Assembly (NCBI GenBank): GCA_001660395.1
Contig: LXWE01000002.1
Span: forward strand, 558,001-622,000
Length of the DNA stretch: 64,000 nt
Direction: 5' to 3'
Source: Alteromonadaceae bacterium XY-R5
GTDB taxonomy: Bacteria > Pseudomonadota > Gammaproteobacteria > Enterobacterales > Alteromonadaceae
A program made the translations under genes and the position numbers. Positions 52,793 through 63,300 of this stretch are shown one piece after another (position 1 is the first letter of the stretch; the number at the start of each line of letters is the position of its first letter). The notes beneath the pieces were generated by a model. That model saw nothing but the letters and a program-made list of their open reading frames with translations. It had not been told where the DNA came from and ran no database searches.

Positions 52793-53056
52793 TTGATTTT
52801 TATTCTGACAGAACTGGTACCGTTAAAGTCACATTTAAGATTCGCTGTAAGCCTTATTTATATTGGTTTTTATCTAGTGATTAGCATGGTTGGTGGGAAT
52901 CTAGGGGTGGTAAAATTTGTACGAGTTGACGTTGTTTTGTGCAGTGAAAGATGGTAGCTTCAAATGAAATATAATTACAAATAAGCGAATGAGGGCTGGC
53001 CACAATCTGTTGCGACAACAGGGCTGAACTTATCTGCAAATACATAGGAAGTTGCT

Positions 53057-56000
53057 ATGGGCCCGAGGTGGAAAGCCATAAGTTTGGCTGCGCTAAACGT
53101 GGTAATGCTTAGTGCAGGCGTTGGCTGTTCTGGATCTGAAGAGCGCCAGTTTTCACCTGCACAGGTTGACAATGTTGCGGCCTCTGCCAGCCAAAGTCGT
53201 AATGCAAGTCCCCTTTGGTCATTTGAATCTGGAGTGCCTGCAGCGTTCGCAGCCTCCCGACCTGAAAGTCTTACGGTTGCTGAGGGGCCTGCCAAAGCGG
53301 GACGTCGGGCATTACGCTGGATATTTTCTGAGGGCGAACACTTCACCATACAGGCGCCAATTCCTTTATTAGCTGCACCCACCAATCAACCGATTCAGCA
53401 AGAGTCTGCGTTTGTGGCCTGGGTATACAGCCCGGTTGCATTGCCAGGAAAGACGCATTTTATGTTTAGTCAGATGGGCAACGCAGTCGCAGAATTTTCG
53501 ATGACGATGAATTTTAGCGGCTGGCGGGCGTTGATTGTGCCGTTTTCTGATATGCGGGGGCAGGTGACAGCCGACATGGATAGCCTGACTATTTTGCCGC
53601 CGCAAGGCGTAACAAACGGAGAATTGCGTTTTGATTTAATGTCTTTGTCTTTACCCGTTGATCCGCGCTGGCCCACTACCGATGACCAGATTCAGGTCAA
53701 TCATGAGGCGTTCACGGCGGCCAATGCGCATTGGACAGCACTGGCTTTGTATCAGCAATGGCTAGATCAGGCCAGTGACACTCTCACTCAGCCCTCCGTG
53801 CAAGCACAGGATAATCTTACTGCCGATAAAAAAGTCATTTCCCAGCGAATTGATGACACCCTGCTGGACAGGTTACCAGATACTGAAGCCTTAACAGCAT
53901 TGCGTCAGAGCGTCACAACAGAGGCGACAGACTATAGTCAATGGCGCCCAATCTTGATGACACGTCAACGTGAAATCTATGCTCAGGCTGGAGTGTCAAC
54001 ACAGGACTTGGCGGAGATGGATACAACCACCACGAACTTCCGTCAGGCGGGTAAGTATCTGCTGGCGCTCGCTAAAGCATTCCGGCTTACGGACAATCAA
54101 CAATTGCGACAGTACTATTTGCAGCAGTTTAGATCTATGTGTCATCACCTTATTCAACAGGGATTTGTTAAAGGCAGTGGACAGGGCGGGATCCATCATC
54201 AGGGCTATGCCATGCGTGAATGGGCCGATGCCTTGTTTTTAATGCGAGATCATCTGGGGGATGTGAGACCTGCCATGCTGGATGCTCTGGCCTGGTATAC
54301 GGGATTTGGCCGTATTTATCGTCCAAAACAGGACATTGTCGGTTTCAATGTCGATGTGATGAATACCTTTTTGCCAGCCATGTTATATGTGGCGTTAATG
54401 ACAAAGGATAATGCTGAAAGTCAGCAACGTCTCGCAACAATGCGTGAGTGGATGTCTTTCTCTCTTACTCAAATCAAAGGTCTGGCAGGTGGAATTCAGG
54501 CTGATGGCAGTTTTTTCCATCATTCTCAGCATTATGTCGCTTACGCTAATGGCGGGCTCTCAGGCCTTGCTCCGGTGATTTATTATTTAAGTCGCACAGG
54601 ATTTGCTGTGTCAGATGCTGCCTACACCAGAGTGAAGCAGGCACTGTTAAAAAGCACGCTCTATTCTAACGATTTGCGTATTCCGTTAAGCCTTAGCGGC
54701 CGTCATCCCGATGGAGAGCAGGTCATAGTCACTGCACCGTTACAGTTTTTAGCCCGTGCCGTTAATCAGGATGCCTTTGATGCAGAACTGGCCAGCACCT
54801 ATTTACGTCTGGTGCCAGAAAATGACCGCTGGGCCCAAACGTTTCGTCAGGCGGGGCTCAAAGCGGCAGCCATACCCAATGGTGCCTGGGCGATGAACTA
54901 TTCGAATTTATTGGTCTATCGTCAGCAGGACTGGCTGCTGACGGCCCGTGGTTTCAACCGTTATCTGGTCGGTAACGAAAGCTACGCCAACGCTAATTTA
55001 TTTGGTCGGTATTTGAATTATGGTCAGGTAGAAATTGCTCCTGCAAGGGCCGATGATCGAGCATTTTCAGAACCCGGCTGGGACTGGAATCGATGGCCTG
55101 GTAGCACGTCGGTACATCTGCCGCTGATGGATTTGAAAGCCCGATTATCCCGAGCGGATGAAGCCGCAGGGGTCGAAGAAATGCTGCTGTCGGACCAAAC
55201 CTTCTCTGGAGCGAATGTGCTCGGAGAAAAGGCTGCTATGTTCGCCATTAACCTGCATGGGCATCCCAAATATGACGACAGTTTTCGTGCGCAAAAAGCA
55301 GTGTTTGTGTTTGATAACCGCATGATTGCGTTGGGAGCAGGGATCCAAACACAAGACAACCAGCACAGAACCGAAACCACCCTGTTTCAGCAGGCGTTAT
55401 CGGCGCCTTATGGGATGGTGAATTATAATGGCCAGTCCCTGGGGCTTATGGCGCTGGACTCTCTGGCAACCAGCAGTGGCTCAGGCTATCTGCTCGATGG
55501 TCAGGGTAATGGCTATTACCTGCCAAAAGGTCAGCAATTACGCTTAATTCAGCAAATGCAGCTGTCTCGCAATAATGAAGATACGCGAGACACGCAGGGA
55601 ATGTTCGCGACGGCATTGATTGATCACGGTCGCTCTCCTCAACAGGCATCCTATGAATATGCGGTACTTATACATGGTGGAGAAACGGCAACTCAGGAGT
55701 TTGTCGAACAAATGTCATCGCCAAAGACGGCGGCTTATCAGGTGATTGAGAACAGTCCTCGCGCACAAATTGTCAGGGATAATATTTCTCAGACATTGGG
55801 CTACGCCTTATACCGTTCAGGCGATGTGAGTGACCATGCTGCTACCTTCAGTCCCTTGCTCGGTGTTGATGCACCAGTAATGCTTATGATGCGTCCGGTT
55901 TCTCAGGCAGTATCAGAGCCTCCGTCCAGTTGGCAACTGGCACTGACCAATCCCGATATGGGGCTGTATCAGGGGCAAGATCCGGAACAATATGACGCTC

Positions 56001-56233
56001 AGGGCAAGCAGCGCGAAGTTAGCATTTATTCACGGCCGTGGCGCTATAACCCGCCTCAGGTGAAAACCTCTGTACTGACTCTGGCAGGCCAGTGGCAGTT
56101 GGCCCCTGTATCTGAGAGTTGCCCTGCCGATGCCACCAATATTGCACTGACAGTGACAACAAAAATGACCCGTGTTGCGGTGAGAACGAAGGCAGCAAAG
56201 CCGGTCAGGTTTTGTTTGCAGGCCGTGCAGTAA
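53057..56233 (+). CDS. PL8-superfamily polysaccharide lyase (chondroitinase ABC-like architecture)
   Basis: 1058 residues with a probable lipoprotein-type export signal (SAGVGC, Cys24; lipobox imperfect). Layout: N-terminal jelly-roll domain (about 50-200, LWSFESGVPAAFAAS), alpha/alpha toroid (about 215-600) and C-terminal beta-sandwich domains. Candidate catalytic residues are His489 (FFHHSQHY), Tyr496 (VAYANGG), Arg549 (SLSGRHPDGE) and Glu641 (VGNESYANANLFGRY). Their spacing (7, 60 and 152 from the His) nearly equals that I recall for chondroitinase ABC I (His501, Tyr508, Arg560, Glu653). It cleaves a uronic-acid polymer by beta-elimination; which one is unknown. First gene of a probable operon with the CBM9-like gene. 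Confidence 0.8.
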   Translation: MGPRWKAISLAALNVVMLSAGVGCSGSEERQFSPAQVDNVAASASQSRNASPLWSFESGVPAAFAASRPESLTVAEGPAKAGRRALRWIFSEGEHFTIQAPIPLLAAPTNQPIQQESAFVAWVYSPVALPGKTHFMFSQMGNAVAEFSMTMNFSGWRALIVPFSDMRGQVTADMDSLTILPPQGVTNGELRFDLMSLSLPVDPRWPTTDDQIQVNHEAFTAANAHWTALALYQQWLDQASDTLTQPSVQAQDNLTADKKVISQRIDDTLLDRLPDTEALTALRQSVTTEATDYSQWRPILMTRQREIYAQAGVSTQDLAEMDTTTTNFRQAGKYLLALAKAFRLTDNQQLRQYYLQQFRSMCHHLIQQGFVKGSGQGGIHHQGYAMREWADALFLMRDHLGDVRPAMLDALAWYTGFGRIYRPKQDIVGFNVDVMNTFLPAMLYVALMTKDNAESQQRLATMREWMSFSLTQIKGLAGGIQADGSFFHHSQHYVAYANGGLSGLAPVIYYLSRTGFAVSDAAYTRVKQALLKSTLYSNDLRIPLSLSGRHPDGEQVIVTAPLQFLARAVNQDAFDAELASTYLRLVPENDRWAQTFRQAGLKAAAIPNGAWAMNYSNLLVYRQQDWLLTARGFNRYLVGNESYANANLFGRYLNYGQVEIAPARADDRAFSEPGWDWNRWPGSTSVHLPLMDLKARLSRADEAAGVEEMLLSDQTFSGANVLGEKAAMFAINLHGHPKYDDSFRAQKAVFVFDNRMIALGAGIQTQDNQHRTETTLFQQALSAPYGMVNYNGQSLGLMALDSLATSSGSGYLLDGQGNGYYLPKGQQLRLIQQMQLSRNNEDTRDTQGMFATALIDHGRSPQQASYEYAVLIHGGETATQEFVEQMSSPKTAAYQVIENSPRAQIVRDNISQTLGYALYRSGDVSDHAATFSPLLGVDAPVMLMMRPVSQAVSEPPSSWQLALTNPDMGLYQGQDPEQYDAQGKQREVSIYSRPWRYNPPQVKTSVLTLAGQWQLAPVSESCPADATNIALTVTTKMTRVAVRTKAAKPVRFCLQAVQ

Positions 56234-56247
56234 AGAGAGCCTATCGG

Positions 56248-57060
56248 GTGAGTATTCGGTTTTTATCAGTCATAAGCGGCGTTGGCACCATGCTGTTGTT
56301 GGCATCACAGCTGAGCCAGCTTGCTTTAGCACAGGATGCCTTATCCAACTTACCGACAAGTCGCTGTCGGTCTTCTTATACGTTAAACGAAATTTCTCAG
56401 GTGCAGATGCAAATCGATGGGCGTGCCGATGAGCCCATCTGGCAGCATATTCCCAGTATTCGTCAATTACATTCTCCCTGGGACAACTCACCTCCGGCTG
56501 AAACAGAATTTCAGGCTTTCGCGGATACCGATAGCCTGTATTTCATCTTTAAGGCGCGGGATATCGACTTGGTAGTAGGTGCGGATGATATCGACGTGGA
56601 TCAAATTCGTTATGAAGACCGGGTGGAATTGATGCTAAGCACAGATGCGGACATGAAACGATATCTGGTGCTGGAGATGGATGCTAAAGCCAGAGTGATG
56701 GCCTATTGGAGCAAGCACTTTCGGGAGTTTGAACCGCTAATGTCGCTACCACAATTACAGCTAATGGCGGGTGACTTTTCGTCCTTGGAAAATGCTGGCT
56801 CGGTGCGTGGCTTCTTGCTGGAAGGCGCGTTGCCACTGGCCTGGCTTAAGGCAGAAGGTTTGCTTGCTGACGATCCTGTACTCCCCATTTTTGCCGGTGT
56901 ATTTCGGGCAGATTTTCATACACATTCAGCACCTTGGAAAGTCAGCTGGTTGAGTTGGTCATTACCAGGAACTGCTAAGCCCGAGTTTCATATCCCCGCT
57001 GCATTAGGCTGCTGGAACAGGCGTAGCCTGATTTTTGACGGGATGCAAAGTAATGACTAA
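56248..57060 (+). CDS. Secreted CBM9-like carbohydrate-binding protein
   Basis: 270 residues from a GTG at 56248, 14 bp after the lyase stop. A signal peptide ends near LALAQ (residue 29). The mature protein is a single CBM9-like beta-sandwich: MQIDGRADEPIWQHIPSIRQ, ETEFQAFADTDSLYFIFKA, EDRVELMLSTDADMKRYLVL and VSWLSWSLPG. Stand-alone CBM9-like proteins occur in other polysaccharide loci and probably hold the glycan near the enzymes. An ATG 43 codons upstream overlaps the lyase gene and has no ribosome site. Confidence 0.75.
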   Translation: MSIRFLSVISGVGTMLLLASQLSQLALAQDALSNLPTSRCRSSYTLNEISQVQMQIDGRADEPIWQHIPSIRQLHSPWDNSPPAETEFQAFADTDSLYFIFKARDIDLVVGADDIDVDQIRYEDRVELMLSTDADMKRYLVLEMDAKARVMAYWSKHFREFEPLMSLPQLQLMAGDFSSLENAGSVRGFLLEGALPLAWLKAEGLLADDPVLPIFAGVFRADFHTHSAPWKVSWLSWSLPGTAKPEFHIPAALGCWNRRSLIFDGMQSND

Positions 57061-57157
57061 GGTAGTGAAATTACATTTAAATGAATGCATTTTTAATTTT
57101 TGCATTTTTATTTCATTTTTGGCTTGTGTATAAAAAGCATACAGGGTAGAGTGAATT

Positions 57158-57172
57158 TGTAGCGTTGTTACA
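57158..57172. promoter_or_regulatory. TGTA-N7-TACA site upstream of glycan TBDR
   Basis: TGTAGCGTTGTTACA lies 181 bp before the receptor start. A second, wider repeat (TGTAT-N7-ATACA) is at 57126-57142. Both resemble the palindrome near the PL8 gene, suggesting that the lyase and receptor answer to the same regulator. Confidence 0.5.
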
Positions 57173-57352
57173 TTAGTTGTTTTTATGTAGCTATATATGA
57201 AACTGAATTTAAGTTTGAGGTGTTCGCCTTAAACTTTGGATGATGAGAAGGAAGGCGTGGAAAGCAGATCATCCCTCTGTTTTATCGCCGAAAAATAAAA
57301 AATATCGGAACCAAAGGTACGGCTTTGTGTATCCGAATCCAGGAGAATATTC

Positions 57353-60232
57353 ATGTTACCCAAATCTCAACTGAATGGCGTTTCAGGTTTTAGCCGCCGC
57401 AAACTCTCCAGTGCTATTTTAATGGCGCTAGTGTCTGCTTCGGCCATGACTGTTGCGCACGCACAAGAAAACGAAGCTGCAGCAGAGGGTGAAGGTTTTG
57501 AAAAAATCGTTATCACTTCGGGCTATCGTGGCAGTTTGATTTCATCATTGAATGACAAACGTTTTGGCAGCAATATCCAGGATGGCATCAGTGCCGAAGA
57601 TTTGGGGAAATTCCCGGATCAAAACGTGGCAGAGTCTCTTCAGCGTATCACTGGCGTAAGTATCGACCGTGAAGATGGTGAAGGTCAGAAAGTCTCTATC
57701 CGTGGTTTTGGCCCGGACTTTAATACCAGCTTATACAACAACCGCATTTTGCCCTCTGACGACGACGGTCGTTCATTCTCTTATGACGTCATTGCGTCTG
57801 AGCTGATCAGCGGCGCAGAAGTATACAAAACCTCTCAAGCCAATCAAACCGAGGGTGGCATTGGTGGCACGGTGAACCTGACTACCGCGAAGCCTCTGGA
57901 TTTTGAAGGCTTTAAAGGCGCAGCGTCGGTTAAGGGCGTATATGACTCTTTGGCCGAATCTACCAATCCTTATATTTCGGCGTTGGTTAGCCAGAATTTT
58001 AACGATAAGTTTGGGGTATTAGCCTCGTTTGCATACCAGCAGCGTGATGCCCGTAAAGACGAAGCTTATGTTGATGGTTATGTCGAAAGTACGGTGATTT
58101 TTGGTGATGATCCAACAGGAACCGCATCCGACGAAAAATACTGGCGTCCGCAGTCAGCAGGGCAGACGTATACTCAGCAAGATCGTGAACGTATTGGCGG
58201 TACACTGGCTTTACAATGGCGCCCTACAGATAACCTGACCGTTACACTTGATACCTTATATACCCGCTTAAAAGTAGAAGAAACGGCGACGCAGTTGTCG
58301 CGTTATTTCTCTGCGCCATTGTTTAATGCCGAAGTAGATGGAAATGGCACAGTGGTGGATTTTGATCGTGTGGCTAAGCCGCAAATTTCTCCTGGGGTGT
58401 ATGAGTTGTGGAGTGACGGTGTCCAGAATCCAACCGGACAGTGGAACTCGGTAAACCTGGTTTCGTCGGATCGCGATAGCACCACCAAAATGTTTGGTCT
58501 GAATCTCGACTGGCAGTTAAACGATGATATGCATCTGGCATTTGATGCGCAAAGTTCATCGGGACGTTTACGTTCGCCTAATAACCCTGCCTTTACGCTG
58601 GCTAATCCAACCCAGACAACGACTCACTTCTCACTTACCGGCGATACCTTTAACTGGTCGGGTACGGATGCGGAGTTTATGGGCGATAAAGACTCCTACA
58701 TGGCCAACAATATGTATCTTACCAGTGATACGGCGGACGATGAGGTAACGGAAGCGCATCTTGACTTCAACTGGGTACTGGAAGATATGGGGCCAATTCG
58801 GGCTCTGAATGCGGGCTTGTATTACTCTGACCGCTCAAAAACCAAGAAACGTTACGAAACACCCTGGACGGCAGTAACCGTGCCGTTCCGTGGTTTCTTC
58901 GTCAACATTCCGTCTGAATACCTGTACACAGTATCACCCAGTGGCGGCTTCTTAAGCGATCATGATGAAGGTGGGTTTGTGAATCAGTGGTATAGCTATG
59001 ATGCCAACGCCATTATCGATTACCTGATGTCTGATGAAGTCTATTCCAATGCTGCGAACAAAGTGGCACAGCTGGAAAATAACATCGCTAATGGCAGCGG
59101 CGAAGCTGAGAATCCAACGCTGGAAGCTGACACGATTGCAGCAATGGAAGCGGCACAGGCAGTCGGTTTTGCACCACAGTTAGTCGACAGCAAATCCTGG
59201 AAAGTAGAAGAGCAAAACTTTGCGGCCTATACCAGTTTGGATCTCGACACTGAAGTGGCGGGCATGGCCCTGACGGGTAACGTAGGTTTGCGTTATATCC
59301 ATACTAATCTGGATTCATGGGGCAATGGGGCTACGTTTGTTGGCCTGTTGTATGACTACACTCAAAGCAGTGCAACGGCAGTGACCCAAAGTGGCGTTGA
59401 TGTACATGCGGATAACAGCTACAGCGAGTTATTGCCGAGCCTGAACCTGAAGTTAGACATTAATGACGAAATGGTGTCCCGTTTTGCCTATTCGAAAACA
59501 CTGACCCGTCCGGATATTGATGACTTGTCACCAAGCGTATCGATTTCAAATACCTCAGTGAACACCCAGGACTTCGATAACGTCGATTTCACCGGTTATA
59601 TCAGTGGTGACAACCCAGAGCTGACACCTTACACCTCGCAAAACTACGATTTAGCGTTTGAGTGGTATTACAGCGATGACAGCTATGCGGGCGTGACCGT
59701 ATTCTACAAACGCGTGCAGGATTGGATCGTGACCTCGACGTTTTCTGACAGCTTGTACGATACCTATCACGATGTCATGCGTAACTTTGAACGCAGCTCG
59801 CCTTTGAATGCAGATAAAGGCGATGCGACCGGTACCGAATTTGCGTGGCTGCATAGTTTCGATTCAGGTTTTGGGGCGCAGTTTAACTACACCTACCTGG
59901 ATAGCACCCTGGATGGATTGTCGAAAAACTCATTCAACCTGGTGGGTTTCTATGAGAACGAAGGCTTGCAGGCTCGTTTGGCGTATAACTGGCGCGATTC
60001 TTACACTCAGTGTGGCTCTTGTGCCCGTTCATCTCAGCCAATTATGGTTGAGGCCTACGGACAGGTGGATGCGTCCTTTAGTTACGACCTGAATGATAAC
60101 CTGACGCTGACTGCGGATGTAATCAACCTGCTGGGTGAAGATCCGCGTAAATACAGCATCTATGAAAGCCGTTTCCTGTCGCTGGCTGACACGGGCACCC
60201 GATATTCACTCGGACTTCGCAGCCGCTTCTGA
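57353..60232 (+). CDS. TonB-dependent receptor, glycan-uptake type
   Basis: 959 residues: extended signal peptide (cut near VAHAQ, residue 38), TonB box (FEKIVITSGYR), plug domain with the glycan-receptor hallmark GISAEDLGKFPDQNVAESLQ followed by RITGVSIDRE, then IRGFGPDFNTSLYNNR and GGIGGTVNLTTAKPLDF, and a 22-strand-type barrel ending YSLGLRSRF. This subclass is found with polysaccharide-utilisation genes in Alteromonadales and imports oligosaccharides. One CGSC pair (QCGSCARS) lies in a late loop. The gene is monocistronic, with its own terminator. Confidence 0.9.
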   Translation: MLPKSQLNGVSGFSRRKLSSAILMALVSASAMTVAHAQENEAAAEGEGFEKIVITSGYRGSLISSLNDKRFGSNIQDGISAEDLGKFPDQNVAESLQRITGVSIDREDGEGQKVSIRGFGPDFNTSLYNNRILPSDDDGRSFSYDVIASELISGAEVYKTSQANQTEGGIGGTVNLTTAKPLDFEGFKGAASVKGVYDSLAESTNPYISALVSQNFNDKFGVLASFAYQQRDARKDEAYVDGYVESTVIFGDDPTGTASDEKYWRPQSAGQTYTQQDRERIGGTLALQWRPTDNLTVTLDTLYTRLKVEETATQLSRYFSAPLFNAEVDGNGTVVDFDRVAKPQISPGVYELWSDGVQNPTGQWNSVNLVSSDRDSTTKMFGLNLDWQLNDDMHLAFDAQSSSGRLRSPNNPAFTLANPTQTTTHFSLTGDTFNWSGTDAEFMGDKDSYMANNMYLTSDTADDEVTEAHLDFNWVLEDMGPIRALNAGLYYSDRSKTKKRYETPWTAVTVPFRGFFVNIPSEYLYTVSPSGGFLSDHDEGGFVNQWYSYDANAIIDYLMSDEVYSNAANKVAQLENNIANGSGEAENPTLEADTIAAMEAAQAVGFAPQLVDSKSWKVEEQNFAAYTSLDLDTEVAGMALTGNVGLRYIHTNLDSWGNGATFVGLLYDYTQSSATAVTQSGVDVHADNSYSELLPSLNLKLDINDEMVSRFAYSKTLTRPDIDDLSPSVSISNTSVNTQDFDNVDFTGYISGDNPELTPYTSQNYDLAFEWYYSDDSYAGVTVFYKRVQDWIVTSTFSDSLYDTYHDVMRNFERSSPLNADKGDATGTEFAWLHSFDSGFGAQFNYTYLDSTLDGLSKNSFNLVGFYENEGLQARLAYNWRDSYTQCGSCARSSQPIMVEAYGQVDASFSYDLNDNLTLTADVINLLGEDPRKYSIYESRFLSLADTGTRYSLGLRSRF

Positions 60233-60241
60233 CAGAGTGCC

Positions 60242-60274
60242 CCGGCATTCGCAGTTTGAATGCCGGTGTCTTTT
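60242..60274 (+). terminator. Intrinsic terminator after glycan TBDR
   Basis: CCGGCATTC (60242-60250) pairs with GAATGCCGG (60258-60266) with a 7-nt loop, followed by TGTCTTTTATT. It separates the receptor from the large gene downstream. Confidence 0.75.
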
Positions 60275-60397
60275 ATTCAACTCCGGATCGATAGATCCAT
60301 TAGTGGCCTGACGCGCTCTTTTACGTGTCGTTGGGCCAATGATGTTTTGCCTCTCTACCTTACTACTTTCAACAGCAAATCACTTGAGGACAGTATC

Positions 60398-63300
60398 ATG
60401 TCGTTCAAACGTATCGCCTTTCTACTGGTGTGCTTACCTTTGCTGGCCTGGGCCCATCAGAACAAACAACAAAACAGTGGCCAACCGCAAAGTATCAATC
60501 AGCGTGTCAGTGCCTGGTTTGCGTCATTTTTGCATGCAAATCGTCATGCGGATGGCGGACTGGAGCACAAACGTCAGCTTTGGTCGGATGGATTACCCGC
60601 CAACGCCGGACGCAAACAAATTCAGCTAAACCGTACCGAAGTGCAGGCCTATTCACCTATTGAGGGCAATAGCGAATACTGGAACTGGTATCAGGATTCT
60701 CGTGCCAGTGGCAGCGATTTGCGTGACAGCCAGGACACCCACAGCGATGAGCAGGTGTTACCTAACTATTCTTATGCAGGCTACGATTTTGCCAACTCGG
60801 CCATTCCAACGGATACCGATGGCACGGGCTACGGCGACGACGTGCCGGAATACGACAGTCAGTTGAGTAATTATCGGGTGTTTAATGTGGCCGATTACGG
60901 CGCCATTGCCGACGATGACATTTCCGATAAACAAGCCATTAAAGACACTATCGCTGCGGCCGAAGATTATGTGCAAGACGACAGCATGGGCGCCATTATC
61001 TATTTCCCGGCGGGACGCTTTTTGGTCAATGAAGACAGTGACATGCTGTTTACCGACGAAAACGGCAATCAGGTGACGATTGGCGAATGTGACGATCAGG
61101 GCGTACCTTGTATCGGCACCACCAGTGATCCGGGCGATGACACTCTGCGCGCCAACGCCATGTTGCAACAGCCGTTTTATATCACCAAAGGCAATATCAT
61201 TGTGCGTGGTTCCGGCAGTGGCGACGGCGGTACCGAGCTGTATATGGCCAACCACTTTGTGACCTCTTATGCCAATATTATGTACAACACGCCACACCTG
61301 TTTATGGTGGGGCAAATCCCCGATGAATATTGGCTGTCCAGTGGCTCAAGTGACGAATCGTCGGCCTATATGGCCCTGCAGGAAGTAAAGTCGCAGCCGT
61401 CTGGCACAGGCCTTGGCGCGGTGATCACCCGTATTACCTCCAGCGCCAAGCGCGATACCACCCTCACAGTGACCGTAGAGGATGTGTCTGCGTTAAGTGT
61501 GGGCCAGTGGGTACGTTTGCACAGCATCGATACCCGTAGTGAAAAAATCAGCGAAGCCCTTGGCCCTTACGAGCCAGAGCCTTGGTTTAGTAAAACCGGC
61601 ATTCCCTGGTGGAAAGATCTGAATCGTGGCCTTGAGCAAAAGCAAATGAACCAGATCGTGGCCATTAATCCGGGTACGAAAAGCGTTACCTTTGCTGCGC
61701 CGTTAAATGGCGATATTGAGGCTTCTACCGACAGCGATAATTTTGGCTGGGTGCTGGAAACTCTGGAATCGACTCAGCATATTGGCTTTGAAGATTTAGC
61801 CATTGTGGGGAACGCTCCGACACCTTTTGTCCATCATAAAAACTACGTGTACGACAGCGGTTGGTCGGGCATTTACCTGTATAAAACCGTGGATAGCTGG
61901 GTGAAAAACGTGACCTTTACCAGCATGAGCGAAGGTGTGCAGGCGATATTATCTGCGGCCATGACCTTGCAGGACATTACCTTTAACGGTAACGCCGGCC
62001 ATTTGTCGGTGGCCATTGAAAACAGCAGTTCCGTGCTGGGTTTGAATATTACCGAAACCACCAGTACCTGGCATACGGCTGGGTTTTCCAGTTACTCGTC
62101 GGGCAATGTGCTGTTAAACGCGACGTATCCTGCGGACACCTCGCCTAATTTGCATGCGACCTTTCCGCGCAGCAACTTATTTGACCGTGCCAAAGGTGGC
62201 TGGATCCACGGCCACTGGGGCGGCGATTTAGGTGTGACGCCAAACCATATGAAATTCCTGACCTGGTGGAATCCGGTGAATACCTCTGATGCCGAAGACG
62301 ACTGGGAATTTATGCAGACCGATTCCAAATATGGTCGGGTGATCATGCCCTATGTGATTGGTATGACAGGCAATGTGCATACCTTTGCCAGTCAGTATCA
62401 GTATTACGCGGCGCAGGTGGACACCCATTACACCAAAACCAATGCCACCTCTGGCGATGGCAAAGATTACATTGTCGATTTTACTGAAGATAACAGTAAC
62501 TGTTATGAAACCGCCTCCGATGATACCGACGATGTGTGTGATTTACCTTCCAGCGTGGACGATGCCACTACGCAGATCACCTATACCCCTGTGGGCACAG
62601 ATGCAGATTTTCCGGCGTTAACCAACCCTTATGCAGACGCCTTACCGGACGATCAGGTGCAGGCCTACGTGGAATCGGCGGGCACTATCGTCACGCCGTA
62701 TTCTTTGTACGAAGCGCAGTTAAAATACCGTAAAGGTGTGTTGCCCGACTGGCTGGTAACCGCCACAGGCAAAGTGCGTTATGTGAAATTCAGCGTCGAA
62801 AACAATCAGGATGATTCGGATACTGCCAGCAGCGGCACCCTGACAGTAAAAGACGAGCAGGGCACTGTGATTCTGTCGCAGACCATTGAAATCACCAGCT
62901 ATCCCACCGACATCACCCTCGATCTGGGCGATTACTATAACCTTGGCAGTTTGGTGTGGACGCCGGATAGCGACAGTGACAGCTTACTGGGTGATTACAG
63001 CTTTTACCTGAATAAAGCAGATCTGGGGGACGATGACTGGGGCGATGCCAGTGCCAGTGGCACCTTTGGCAGCAGTTACCATAGCCAAATTATCAGTTTG
63101 TCAGACACGGATAGCACGGCGCTTTCGGCCCTTGCCAGCGCTGAAGACGATGAAACCACGGCCAGTGCCGCGGTTGATGACAATGTGGATACCTATTGGC
63201 AAGTTGACACGGATGGCGACTGGCTCAGTTTGGATTTGCAGGATGAGCTTTGGCTCGATGGTATGCAAATCGCGTTTTATCTGGGCGACAGTCAGGTCTA

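Larger units (their letters stand above)
52687..53056. other. Divergent regulatory region, RpiR 2 and PL8 lyase genes
   Basis: 370 bp without a gene. It contains a perfect palindrome (52729-52747), a TGTAT half-site (52778-52792) and AT-rich sequence leading to the AGGAAG ribosome site of the lyase gene. Confidence 0.5.

Noticed and set aside
60339-61315. Short frames on both strands over the start of the giant beta-helix gene
   Set aside because: The continuous frame from 60398, with ribosome site and signal peptide, explains this region; the others are shadows.
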